A stretch of 64,000 nt of DNA from Azospirillum tabaci. GTDB lineage: Bacteria; Pseudomonadota; Alphaproteobacteria; Azospirillales; Azospirillaceae. The DNA is taken from assembly GCF_014596085.1 (NCBI RefSeq), contig NZ_JACCJY010000022.1:61581-125580 (forward strand). The letters are read 5' to 3'. This document shows positions 8,939-17,589 of the stretch, piece by piece. The notes under the pieces are model-generated. The model did no database searches and was not told where the DNA came from. It saw only the letters and a list, made by a program, of their open reading frames with translations. Position 1 is the first letter of the stretch, and each line of letters starts with the position of its first letter. Both the position numbers and the translations under genes were made by a program.

Positions 8939-10336
8939 ATGCACAAGTTTTGTCTTATCGCCACGGTTGCGCTTCCGCTCCTGACCGGAGCGCCACAACT
9001 TTTGATTGCGGCACCGCGCGACGAGGTGGTGGCGCTGATCGGCAAGGCGACGGAGACCCACGACCGCCTGCGCGGGGCGGAGGCCGTCGCCGACGGGGCC
9101 CGCAACGCTCTGCGGGTCAGTCATGGCGGCTGGTTCCCGACGCTGAGCCTGTCGGCCAACGGCGGGCGCGAGAGCACGACCAAGCCCGCCGGCCTGCCCA
9201 ACACGGACATGAACGCCTCGCAGTTTTCGGCGCGGGCGACGCAGCTGATCTGGGACTTCGACGCGACCAACGCCGACATCCGGCGCGCCCAGGTGACGCT
9301 GGTCCGCGCCGACATCGCGGTGGAGCGCACCCGGCAGGAGCTGCTGGTGGAGGGCCTGACCGCCTACGCCAGCCTCGTCCGCGCCCACCAGCTCCTCGCC
9401 TTCGCGCGCCAGTCCGAGGACAACATCCGCCGCCAGACCGGGCTGGAGGAGGTGCGGCTTCAGGAGGGCTTCGGCTTCTCCACCGACGTTCTCCAGGCCA
9501 AGAGCCAGCTCGCCGGCGCCCAGGCACGCCGCGTCGCGGCGGAGGAGGCGACGCAGAACGCGCAGAGCCGCTTCCAGGCCTTCTTCGGCCATGTCCCCTT
9601 CCAGGTCAGCAACGCCCAGGTCCTGGCGATGACGCGCGCCAGCCTGCCCGTCTCGATGGACGCGGCGGTGGAGGAGGCGCGGCGCCACAACCCGCGCCTT
9701 CAGGAGCTGGCCCTGACCGCCGCGGCGGCGCAGGAGGCGGTGACCTCGGTGCGCGGCCGCTCCCTCTACCCGCGGATCGACGGCTTCGTGGAGCGCAACA
9801 TCAAGCGCGACGTCGCCGGCCAGCCCGGGCGGCAGAACGAACTGCTGTTCAAGCTCCAGGTCACCTTCTCGCTGAACACCGGCCTGACCGCGCTCAACAG
9901 CATCCGGCTGGCCGAGGCCGACCTGCGGGCCGCCGACGCCACCTGGGCCGACCAGGAGCGCACGGTGCTGGAGACCGTCCGCAACAGCTGGAACCGCCTG
10001 GAAAGCGCCCGCGCCCAAGTCCAGTTGCTGAACGATCAGGCGAGCCTCGCCGCCGGCTTCCTCGACGTGGCGCGGTCGGAGCGCGAGCTGGGCACCCGGT
10101 CGCTGATCGACATCCTGTCGGGTGAGACAACTCTCATCAACGCGCGCAGCGACGCCGCCGCGGCGGAGACGGAGCTGGTGCTGGCCGGTTACCGTCTGCT
10201 CGCCGCCATGGGCCGGCTGAACGCCGCCGACATCCAGACCAAGCCGATGCCGAAGCTGGCCCCGATGGGCCGCGGCGCGTTCCGTGATTCAGGTCAACGA
10301 GATCCGGGCCGGCGCGGCACGGGAGACCAGCGATGA
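8939..10336 (+). CDS. TolC-family outer-membrane channel of type I secretion system
   Basis: This 465-aa protein should form the trimeric outer-membrane exit duct for the adjacent adhesin. It has an N-terminal signal peptide (hydrophobic LIATVALPLL, about residues 6-25). Two long helical repeats follow, with alternating strand segments such as GGWFPTLSLSAN and LYPRIDGFVERNIKRD, and the later segment YRLLAAMGRLNA, all as in TolC/LapE/AggA proteins. The C-terminal extension beyond about residue 430 is basic and low in complexity. The gene overlaps the ABC gene by 4 bp (ATGA), so translation is probably coupled. Confidence 0.85.
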   Translation: MHKFCLIATVALPLLTGAPQLLIAAPRDEVVALIGKATETHDRLRGAEAVADGARNALRVSHGGWFPTLSLSANGGRESTTKPAGLPNTDMNASQFSARATQLIWDFDATNADIRRAQVTLVRADIAVERTRQELLVEGLTAYASLVRAHQLLAFARQSEDNIRRQTGLEEVRLQEGFGFSTDVLQAKSQLAGAQARRVAAEEATQNAQSRFQAFFGHVPFQVSNAQVLAMTRASLPVSMDAAVEEARRHNPRLQELALTAAAAQEAVTSVRGRSLYPRIDGFVERNIKRDVAGQPGRQNELLFKLQVTFSLNTGLTALNSIRLAEADLRAADATWADQERTVLETVRNSWNRLESARAQVQLLNDQASLAAGFLDVARSERELGTRSLIDILSGETTLINARSDAAAAETELVLAGYRLLAAMGRLNAADIQTKPMPKLAPMGRGAFRDSGQRDPGRRGTGDQR

Positions 10337-12015
10337 GCGGCGGCGCCATCGGTCTGCTGGTGCTGCGGCTGCGCGCCAACCTGCGGCTGACCACCCGCGT
10401 CTTCGCGGCGTCGCTGGCGGCGAACCTGCTCGGGCTGGCCTCCTCCTTCTACACGATGCTGGTGCTGAACCGGTACGTGACGCACGGCGTCGATTCCACG
10501 CTGGCGGCGCTGACCGTCGGCGTCGTCCTGTCCATCGCCTTCGAGCATCTGTTCCGCCACGTCCGGCTGGGCATCGCCGGGCGCATCGGACGGGCCGAGC
10601 ACGAGCGGCTGACCACCGGGGCCTTCGGCATCCTGATGACCGCGCGCAGCGGCGCCGGGTCGGCGGAGGGCGACGCGGCGCGGCGCGAGGCACTGCGGGC
10701 GCCGGAGCAGATCGACTCCGCGCTCGGTTCCGCCAATCTGGCGACGCTGTTCGACCTGCCCTTCGCGCTCGGCTTCATCCTCGTGGTCGCGCTGATCTCC
10801 TGGCCGCTGGCGGCGGTCTGCCTCGTCTTCACGCTGCTGGCCATCGCCGCCGGGCTGCTGGCCCAGGCGGACATGCGGACGGTCGGCCGCGACCTCGCCC
10901 AGGCCGGCGCCGACGCCCAGGGGCTGGTTACCACCGCCATCGTCGGGCGCGACGCGGTCGCCCTGTTCGGCGGCGCCAAGCCGCTCCTCGGCGACTGGCA
11001 GCGCGCGGCCAAGGCGCTGCGCGTGGTCCGCGAGCGCATGTCGATGCGCCAGGGCCGTGCCCAGTCGGCGGCGCAGAGCCTCCAGGCGCTCCAGGGCGTG
11101 GCGGTGATCGCCACCGGCGCCGTTCTGGTGGTCCGCGGCGAGCTGGACGTCGGGTCGCTGATCGGCATCAACCTGCTGGTCGGTCGCGCGCTGGCGCCCT
11201 TCACCCGGCTGGCCCAGATCGGCGAGTCCCTGGCGATGGCCCGGCAGGCGCAGGCGCGGCTGGAGCAGTTCGCCCGCACCGCGGTCGAGCCGACCGGCGG
11301 CACCAGCCTGCCCCGATACGCCGGCACGCTGGAGCTGCGCGACCTGACCTTCACCCCGCCGGGCGGCGTCACGCCGCTGCTGCGCCGTCTCAACCTGTCG
11401 GTGCCCGCCGGCAGCATCCTGGTGCTGAAGGGCCGCAACGGCTCCGGCAAATCGACGCTGATCCGCCTGATCGCCGGACTGGCCGACCCGCAGGAGGGCG
11501 CGGTGCTGGCCGACGGGGTGGACATCCGCAAGTTCGCCCCCTCCTGGTGGCGCCAGCAGATCGGGCTGCTGCCGCAGGAGCCGGTGTTCCTCAACCGCAC
11601 GATTCGCGAGAACCTGCTGCTCGCCAACCCGCGCCTGTCGGAGACGGAGCTTCATGCCGTCCTGCACCGCGCCGGGGCCGACCGCACGGTGGCGGACTGC
11701 GCCCAGGGGCTCGACACGCCGCTGCGCAACTTCGGCCACGAGTTGCCGACCGGCCACCGCCGCCGGCTGGCGCTGGCCCGCGCCCTGGCGGTCGGCGGTC
11801 GGCTGATCCTTCTCGACGAGCCGACCGACGGGCTGGATTCCGAGGGCACCGCCACCGTCTACCGCACGCTGATCGAGCTGGCGCGGAGCGGCCACACGGT
11901 GATCATCGCGTCCCACGACCCGCGCATCCTCCAGGGCGCCTCGCTGGTGCTCGACCTCGACCAACCGAACGGCGCGGCCGCCATCCGCGAGCCGGCGGGG
12001 CTGGTGACGCCATGA
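10333..12015 (+). CDS. Type I secretion ABC transporter (permease-ATPase fusion)
   Basis: This 560-aa half-transporter has an N-terminal membrane domain of about six segments (roughly residues 20-330) and a C-terminal nucleotide-binding domain. Walker A is GRNGSGKST at 367-375 and Walker B is LILLDE at 491-496, followed by the switch region IIASHD. The ABC signature is unusual: LPTGH at 471-475 replaces LSGGQ. There is no C39 peptidase or C39-like N-terminal domain. The gene sits between the TolC-like and HlyD-like genes with 4-bp overlaps on both sides and should energise export of the 2585-aa protein. Confidence 0.85.
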   Translation: MSGGAIGLLVLRLRANLRLTTRVFAASLAANLLGLASSFYTMLVLNRYVTHGVDSTLAALTVGVVLSIAFEHLFRHVRLGIAGRIGRAEHERLTTGAFGILMTARSGAGSAEGDAARREALRAPEQIDSALGSANLATLFDLPFALGFILVVALISWPLAAVCLVFTLLAIAAGLLAQADMRTVGRDLAQAGADAQGLVTTAIVGRDAVALFGGAKPLLGDWQRAAKALRVVRERMSMRQGRAQSAAQSLQALQGVAVIATGAVLVVRGELDVGSLIGINLLVGRALAPFTRLAQIGESLAMARQAQARLEQFARTAVEPTGGTSLPRYAGTLELRDLTFTPPGGVTPLLRRLNLSVPAGSILVLKGRNGSGKSTLIRLIAGLADPQEGAVLADGVDIRKFAPSWWRQQIGLLPQEPVFLNRTIRENLLLANPRLSETELHAVLHRAGADRTVADCAQGLDTPLRNFGHELPTGHRRRLALARALAVGGRLILLDEPTDGLDSEGTATVYRTLIELARSGHTVIIASHDPRILQGASLVLDLDQPNGAAAIREPAGLVTP

Positions 12016-13388
12016 AGCCGCTTCCCCTGCTGACCCGCAAGCCCGCCGCCGGCCCCGCCCTGTCCGGGCCGACCGCCATTCCCACAGGGATCCCCACTCC
12101 CCTGCTGGGGACGGAACCCACGGACACCGAAAGCCGCTTCGGCGACGGCCTGTTCGCGGTCAGCATCGCCGCCTTCCTCGCCGCACTCGGCTGGGCAGCC
12201 ATCGCCGAGCTGAACGTTTCCAGCAGCGCCCCCGGCGACGTGGTGCCGCTGTCCTACAACCAGTCGGTCCAGCATTTCGAAGGCGGCATCGTCCGCGACA
12301 TCCTGGTGCAGGAAGGCGATTCGGTCACCGCGGGCCAGGCGTTGGTCGAGCTGGACCAGACCAAGATCCGCGCCGACCTGGAGGAGCTGAAGCTGCGCCT
12401 CGGCTCGCTCTCCGCCGACACCGCGCGGCTGGAGGCGGAAGTCGGGCGCCGCGACACCATCGACTTCCCCGAGCGGCTGCTCCGCGAGCGGCCCGATCTG
12501 GTGGCGCAGACCCGCGACCTGTTCCGCGCCCGGCGCGACCGGCTGGCCTCCGACCTCGACATCCAGCGCCAGGACATCGCCCAGCGCGAGCAGCAGGTGG
12601 CCGCCGTGCGGGCGCGCATCGGCGGCTCCCAGGTGGCGCAAGGGCTGATCCGCGAGCAGCTCTCCATCAGCGAGACCCTGCTGAAGCGCGAGATCACCAA
12701 CCGCATGAAGCACCTAGAGCTTCTGCGCGACGACGCCCGCGTCAGCAGCGCCATCGCCGAGGACCGAGCCACCCTGGCCCAGGCCGAAGCGGCGCTGGCC
12801 GAGGCGCGCAGCAAGCTGGTGTGGATCGGCCGCAAATACGAGGAAGAGAGCCGCAACGCCCTCGACGAGGCCCGCCGCAACCATGACGAGCTGTCGCAGC
12901 GCCTGACCCGCTACCAGGACAGCCTGGACCGCAGCAGCCTGCGGGCACCCATGGACGGCATCGTCAAGACGCTGGCCGTCTCCACCAAGGGCGCCGTCGT
13001 CAAGGCCGGCGAGACGGTGGTGGAGCTGGTGCCGCGCGACGGCAAGCTGGTGGTGGACGCCCGCCTGCCGGTGCAGGACATCGGCTACGTCCGCCCCGAC
13101 CAGCCGGTGGTGGTGACGCTGGCCGGCGGCGACGCCTCGCGCTTCGGCCACATCGAGGGGCGGGTGCGGACAATCAGCCCCGACACGCTGCTCGACGCCA
13201 ACAAGCAGTCCTACTACAAGGTCCGCGTCGAGCTGCCGGTGACCCGTTTCGACTACGGCGGCAAGACCTACGAGCTGTTCCCCGGCGTGCGCGTGACCTG
13301 CAGCATCCTGACCGGGCGGCGCACCATCCTCGATTACGTGTTCTCGCCGGTCCTCAACGGCCTCCAGCACGCGATGCAGGAGCAATGA
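12012..13388 (+). CDS. HlyD-family periplasmic adaptor of type I secretion system
   Basis: This 458-aa membrane fusion protein bridges the ABC transporter and the TolC-like channel. The start at 12012 overlaps the ABC stop (ATGA); a longer open frame upstream is only the shadow of the ABC gene. A cytoplasmic Pro-rich tail of about 45 residues precedes one membrane segment (GLFAVSIAAFLAALGWAAIA, about 46-65). The biotinyl-lipoyl-like half motif FEGGIVRDILVQEGDSV, a long coiled-coil hairpin (about 115-305), the second half motif LRAPMDGIVKTLAVSTKGAV and a C-terminal beta domain follow, as in HlyD/LapC/PrsE proteins. Confidence 0.88.
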   Translation: MKPLPLLTRKPAAGPALSGPTAIPTGIPTPLLGTEPTDTESRFGDGLFAVSIAAFLAALGWAAIAELNVSSSAPGDVVPLSYNQSVQHFEGGIVRDILVQEGDSVTAGQALVELDQTKIRADLEELKLRLGSLSADTARLEAEVGRRDTIDFPERLLRERPDLVAQTRDLFRARRDRLASDLDIQRQDIAQREQQVAAVRARIGGSQVAQGLIREQLSISETLLKREITNRMKHLELLRDDARVSSAIAEDRATLAQAEAALAEARSKLVWIGRKYEEESRNALDEARRNHDELSQRLTRYQDSLDRSSLRAPMDGIVKTLAVSTKGAVVKAGETVVELVPRDGKLVVDARLPVQDIGYVRPDQPVVVTLAGGDASRFGHIEGRVRTISPDTLLDANKQSYYKVRVELPVTRFDYGGKTYELFPGVRVTCSILTGRRTILDYVFSPVLNGLQHAMQEQ

Positions 13389-13650
13389 GGATGGCCGGAC
13401 CGACTGCCATCATCGCCCTCTCCCGCCTCTCGCGCCCGCTTGCGGGCGCTGACGGCGTCAGGCGGCCTTTAGCCGCCGAGAGCCCCGGGAGAGGGAGGGG
13501 CCCCATGCGGAAGCATGGGGAGGGTGAGGGTCGCCCAACGGCGCGACCACCCGATCCTTGCATTCACCCTCACCCTTCCCGCTTCGCGGGCCCCTTCCCT
13601 CTCCCGAGACGGGAGAGGGAGACAGCCGCCCAACGCCAAACGGACACCCC
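13389..13650. other. Intergenic region with repeated palindromic elements
   Basis: This 262-bp gap holds no convincing gene. Most of it is occupied by related CCCTCTCCCG / CGGGAGAGGG motifs and hairpins: TCGCGCCCGCTTGCGGGCGC near 13430-13449, GGCGGCCTTTAGCCGCC near 13461-13477, and the large inverted pair at 13486-13606. The frames crossing it are side effects of this repeat. Confidence 0.6.
13486..13606. repeat. Imperfect inverted repeat of an intergenic palindromic element
   Basis: The left arm 13486-13531 (starts CGGGAGAGGGAGGGGCCC, ends AGGGTGAGGGT) is closely the reverse complement of the right arm 13566-13606 (starts ACCCTCACCCTTCCCGC, ends CCCTCTCCCG). About 34 bp of unrelated sequence separates them. 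The form is that of two head-to-head copies of a dispersed REP-like element. A similar G/C-rich unit occurs at 63851-63877. It may act as a terminator or mRNA-stabilising structure between the secretion operon and the channel gene. Confidence 0.7.
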
Positions 13651-16600
13651 ATGCTGAGCTCGCTCCAGCCCCGCTCCCGGCCGCCGCTGCGCTGGTCGCA
13701 CCTGACCAAGAAGGCGCGCTTCGCGCTGATCCTGGCGGCGGCGATGCTCGTCACCGTGCTGGTCTCCCTGGTCGTCCGCGCCGGCTTCCTCGGCGACAGC
13801 GCGCGCGAGCCGCTGACCGTCGCCGTCGTCGGGCCGCTCAGCGGGCCGGACGCGGCGCTGGGGCTGGCCCTGCGCAAGGGGGCGGCGCTGCGCGCCGACA
13901 CGATCAACGCGGCGGGCGGCATCGCCGGACGCCCCGTGGTGATCAAGCCCTTCGACGACGAGGGCGACAAGGGCAAGTCGCTGGAGATCGCCCGGCGCGT
14001 CTCCAACGATCCCTCCGTCCTCGCGGTGATCGGCCACACGCCGGACGCCACCGACAGCGCGACGGCGATCTACGCCCAGCGGCAGATCCCGCTGATCGCC
14101 CCGCGCCCGCTGGTCCGCCCGGCCGACGCCGCGCCGAGCCCCTGGCTGTTCAGCATCACGCTGGACCGCACGCACGAGACGCGCTTCCTCGCCAACTACG
14201 TGCGCAACGTGGTGGGTGAGCCGACCGTCGCCATCGTCCGCGAGGACAGCGAGCAGGCCGCATCGCAGGCCGGGCAGTTCGACGCGATCCTCCAGCGCTT
14301 CGGCACCAAGCTGGTCGGCCAGTGGACCTTCGCGCCGGGCCGCGGCGGTGCCGGCGCCCTGCCGGCGCTGGCCCAGGCGGTGAAGGAGAAGATGCCGACC
14401 GGCGCCGTCGTCGTCATCGGGTCGGCGGTGGACAGCGCGCGCGTGGTGGTGGCGCTGCGCGACGCCGGGGTGCGCAACCTGATCGCCGGCAGCTCGGAAA
14501 TGGCCTCCTCGGCCTTCCGCACCGAGATCGTCGCCCAGGCCCAGGCCAACCCGAAGGCGCTGACGCCGGAGGCCTACGGCCACGGCCTGCTGGTGTCCTC
14601 GCCCGTGCTGTTCGACACGGCCAACGAGCGGGCGCAGCGCTTCTACGGCCAGTATGTGAAGCGCTTCAACGCGGTGCCCGACTGGGCGGCGGCGCTGGGC
14701 GCCGACGGCGTCGACCTGATCGCCGGAGCCATCGCGAAGACGAATGTCACCACGGGCAAGCCGGACGGCGAGGCGCTCCGCCGCGCCATCGCCGACCACG
14801 ACCGCGCCGAGACCGCCTTCCAGGGCACGGTCGGCACCTGGACCTTCGACACGCGGGGCCAGGCGACCCTGCCGGTGATGATGGCCTCCTACAACGGCCT
14901 GAACCCGGTGGCGGCGCTGACCCAGCTCCAGCCGATCCGCGAAGCCGGCGTCTCCAACTTCCTGGAGGAAGTCACCAAGGGCCGGGCGCTCTACGTCAAC
15001 GACCGCTTCATGTACAAGACGGACGTCATCTACACCGGCGTCCAGCTCCACGAGATCCGCGACCTGAACCCGGACGCCAACGAGGCGACGCTGAACCTGA
15101 CGATCTGGTTCCGCTACCGCGGCGCCTTCAATCCGGCGGACGTCGTCTTCACCAACGCGGTCAAGCCGGTCGAGCTGGGCAAGCCCTACCGCGAGGAGCG
15201 CGGCGAGGTCACCACCTACGTCGCCTACCGGATCGAGGGGCGTTTCGCCCTGAACGTCTTCGACCAGCGCCCGCCCTACGGCAGCCAGACGGTCGGCGTC
15301 AGCTTCCGCCACCGGACGCAGAACCGCAACACGGTGATGTTCGTCACCGACGTGCTCGGCATGTCGCTGGTCGACACCAACGACTTCGTGGAGAAGCTGA
15401 AGGCGATGGCCGCGGCTGAGACCGCGTCGGCCGCCGATCCCGGCCTCGCCGACCGCTTCCGCCGCGCGCTGGAGGGCGAGAGCGAAAGCTCCACCCTGCT
15501 CGACCAGCTCCGCGCCAAGCGGGTGCTGGCGCCGTCGCCCGGCTGGCGCCTGTCGCGCGCCTGGATCTCGCAGGACGTCGCCTCGGTCGGCAGCGAGGGC
15601 GATCCGAACTATGTCGGCTTCGGGCGCCCGCAGCCGGACTTCTCGCGCGTCGACTTCGGCGTGGTCGCCACCCCGGACGCCCCGGCGGCCCGCGACTTCA
15701 TCCACCGCGACTTCTTCGTCTACATCGCCATCTTCAGCGCCGTGCTGGCGGTCTTCGCCGCCGTCATGGACCGCCGCGACCGTGGTCAGTTCTGGAAGAT
15801 CCAGACGCTGTTCATGCGCATCCTGTCCTGGCCGCTGCTGCTGATGTCCGTCGGCAACATCGTGCTGGACCAGGCGGTGGCGACGCTGCCGCCGAGCGGG
15901 ATCGCCATGGTGGTGAACGGCGTCAACGTGCTGTGGTGGATCGTGCCGGCCATCCTGGTCGACCGCACGCTGGAGCGCTTCGTCTGGACCCCGCTGGAGA
16001 TCCGCACCCAGCGCAAGATCCCCGGCATCGTCCGCCGCTTCTCCACCCTGATCGTCTTCGGCTTCGCCGGCTGCGGCATCATCGCCTTCGTTCTGAAACA
16101 GCCGATCACCAGCCTGCTCGCCGCCTCCGGCCTCGTCGGTATGGTCATCGGCCTGGCCATCCAGGCCAACATCGCCAACGTCTTCTCCGGCATCGTCCTG
16201 AACATCGAGCGGCCGTTCCAGATCGGCGACAGCATCCAGATCACCGATCTGGTGCGCGGCGTCGTGGTCGACATGACGTGGCGCACAGTGCGGATACGCA
16301 ACGTCGCCGGCTTCATCGTCGCCATGCCCAACGCCAAGGTGTCGGAGGCGACCGTCGTCAATTTCAGCGCGGTCGACCGGGTGTCGATGAAGCTCGAATA
16401 CTACGCCGATGCCCGTCACGACCCCGGCCAGATGGGCGGCCTGCTGACCACCGCGTTGCAGAACGCCGACAAGGTGCTGCCCAGCGCCACCGGCGGCCCG
16501 CCCTTCGTCCGCTACGACGGCATCCGCGGCGTCAACGGCCAGTGGCTGTGCAAGTACAACATGTTCTTCTGGGTCGAGGACTACGACGCCAGCTTCGTCG

Positions 16601-16734
16601 TGCCGGAGCTGGTCTGGCGGTCCGTCTACCGGACGCTGGCCGAGGCCGGCATCGAGCCGACCCCGCCCGACCTGATGGAGGCCGCCGGTCCCGCCGCCGT
16701 GGCCAACGCCCAGCGCAAGGCGATTCCGGCATGA
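13651..16734 (+). CDS. Periplasmic-binding-domain / Cys-loop-like / MscS channel fusion
   Basis: This 1027-aa protein joins parts not normally seen together. One membrane segment (about 24-44) precedes a type 1 periplasmic binding domain of the branched-chain amino-acid receptor family (about 55-430: VAVVGPLSGPDAALG, INAAGGIAGRPV, VLAVIGHTPDATDS). Residues about 449-570 (YTGVQLHEI, ATLNLTIWFRYRG, YRIEGRFALNVFDQ, PPYGSQTVGVSF) resemble the ligand-binding fold of Cys-loop channels. Then come membrane segments near 688-706, 724-743, 750-770 and 798-815 and an MscS pore and beta domain (822-1010: ASGLVGMVIGLAIQANIANV, NIERPFQIGDSI). The start is set at ATG 13651 because upstream codons lie in the intergenic repeat. 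It is probably a ligand-gated channel. The MscS and binding domains are clear; the middle assignment is less certain. Confidence 0.85.
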   Translation: MLSSLQPRSRPPLRWSHLTKKARFALILAAAMLVTVLVSLVVRAGFLGDSAREPLTVAVVGPLSGPDAALGLALRKGAALRADTINAAGGIAGRPVVIKPFDDEGDKGKSLEIARRVSNDPSVLAVIGHTPDATDSATAIYAQRQIPLIAPRPLVRPADAAPSPWLFSITLDRTHETRFLANYVRNVVGEPTVAIVREDSEQAASQAGQFDAILQRFGTKLVGQWTFAPGRGGAGALPALAQAVKEKMPTGAVVVIGSAVDSARVVVALRDAGVRNLIAGSSEMASSAFRTEIVAQAQANPKALTPEAYGHGLLVSSPVLFDTANERAQRFYGQYVKRFNAVPDWAAALGADGVDLIAGAIAKTNVTTGKPDGEALRRAIADHDRAETAFQGTVGTWTFDTRGQATLPVMMASYNGLNPVAALTQLQPIREAGVSNFLEEVTKGRALYVNDRFMYKTDVIYTGVQLHEIRDLNPDANEATLNLTIWFRYRGAFNPADVVFTNAVKPVELGKPYREERGEVTTYVAYRIEGRFALNVFDQRPPYGSQTVGVSFRHRTQNRNTVMFVTDVLGMSLVDTNDFVEKLKAMAAAETASAADPGLADRFRRALEGESESSTLLDQLRAKRVLAPSPGWRLSRAWISQDVASVGSEGDPNYVGFGRPQPDFSRVDFGVVATPDAPAARDFIHRDFFVYIAIFSAVLAVFAAVMDRRDRGQFWKIQTLFMRILSWPLLLMSVGNIVLDQAVATLPPSGIAMVVNGVNVLWWIVPAILVDRTLERFVWTPLEIRTQRKIPGIVRRFSTLIVFGFAGCGIIAFVLKQPITSLLAASGLVGMVIGLAIQANIANVFSGIVLNIERPFQIGDSIQITDLVRGVVVDMTWRTVRIRNVAGFIVAMPNAKVSEATVVNFSAVDRVSMKLEYYADARHDPGQMGGLLTTALQNADKVLPSATGGPPFVRYDGIRGVNGQWLCKYNMFFWVEDYDASFVVPELVWRSVYRTLAEAGIEPTPPDLMEAAGPAAVANAQRKAIPA

Positions 16735-17123
16735 GCAGGAACACCCCAATGATCCGAACCCTGATCGCCGCGACGGCGCTGCTGCCGGTCCTGCTCGCCG
16801 GAACGGGCTGCGCGCCGCTCAACTCGTCCGGTCCCGCCGCGATCCTGGAGAAGGTGGCCGACGGCGACTACGACGTCGGCATCCGCTACCCCGCCAAGCG
16901 CGCCCGCTACGTGATGATCGTGGAGGAGGACGAGGACGGCTTCGTCGTGACCAACCGCCCCGCCGCTGCCCGCGAGGCCGACGTCGCCCCGGCCCCGGCA
17001 GCAGTGCCGCAACGGAACGACCGCGTGCTCGCCCCCTGCGCCGAGGCGACCGGCAACTGGTACCGCCACACCCCGGCGGGTTATGTCTGCGTCGGCCAGT
17101 CGGCGCCCGGCGGCGGGGGCTGA
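16731..17123 (+). CDS. Small secreted protein, possible lipoprotein, unknown function
   Basis: This 130-aa protein overlaps the channel gene by 4 bp (ATGA), so it is translationally coupled to it. A second possible start lies six codons in, at 16749. The N-terminus is a signal sequence (MIRTLIAATALLPVLLAGTG) with Cys at residue 27; the lipobox is imperfect (GTGC). The mature part is acidic and Pro/Ala-rich and contains two further cysteines (VLAPCAEATGNW, AGYVCVGQ). No family is recognised. Its position between the channel and TssJ/L/M-like genes suggests it belongs to the same envelope complex. Confidence 0.72.
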   Translation: MSRNTPMIRTLIAATALLPVLLAGTGCAPLNSSGPAAILEKVADGDYDVGIRYPAKRARYVMIVEEDEDGFVVTNRPAAAREADVAPAPAAVPQRNDRVLAPCAEATGNWYRHTPAGYVCVGQSAPGGGG

Positions 17124-17124
17124 C

Positions 17125-17589
17125 ATGAAGCGCCTCGCCATGATCCTCGCTCTCACGATTGCCGGCTGCGCCGCGGGCGTCCCCGCGCCCGGTGCGGGAC
17201 ACGCCGACGCCCCCGTGCTGCGCATCGTCGCCGAGCCCGATGCCAACGGGCGCCGCCCGGTGGCGGTCGATGTGGTGCGGGTGGCCGATCCGGCGCTGGC
17301 CGGACGGCTGGCCGGGCTCGACGCCGCGGGCTGGTTCCGCGACCGCGAGGCGCTGAGCGCCGAGGCCGGAAGCCGCATCGCCATCGCCTCCTGGGAGATG
17401 GTGCCGGGCCAGAGCGTGCTCCTGCACAGCCTCCCCCCCTTCGCCACCCCCCCGACCCAAACCCTCGTCTACGCGCTGTACGGCGCACCCGGCACCCACC
17501 GGCAGGCCCTGGACGGCGCCGGCGCCCTGGACGTGCGGCTGGGACGGGAAAGCTTCACCGTGGCTCCGCTGACGGAGGGAACGCCGTGA
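17125..17589 (+). CDS. TssJ/VasD-like outer-membrane lipoprotein
   Basis: This 154-aa protein begins at ATG 17125, one base after the preceding stop. It has a clear lipoprotein signal peptide (MKRLAMILALTIAGC, lipobox IAGC, Cys15). The mature part follows the TssJ pattern: N-x-x-G-R-R-P-V-A-V-D-V-V-R at about 50, LAGLDAAGWFRDREALS at about 73, and a C-terminal sheet ending VRLGRESFTVAPL. TssJ anchors the type VI secretion membrane complex in the outer membrane and binds TssM. Genes resembling TssL and TssM follow directly. Divergence is considerable; the assignment rests on pattern plus context. Confidence 0.68.
   Translation: MKRLAMILALTIAGCAAGVPAPGAGHADAPVLRIVAEPDANGRRPVAVDVVRVADPALAGRLAGLDAAGWFRDREALSAEAGSRIAIASWEMVPGQSVLLHSLPPFATPPTQTLVYALYGAPGTHRQALDGAGALDVRLGRESFTVAPLTEGTP

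Noticed and set aside
13558..13650. Upstream extension of the channel protein by 31 residues
   Set aside because: Those codons fall in the right arm of the intergenic inverted repeat; the ATG at 13651 precedes the basic stretch and first membrane segment.
13385..13657. Small frame between hlyD-like gene and channel gene
   Set aside because: Entirely within repeated palindromic elements; the product is a by-product of the repeat.
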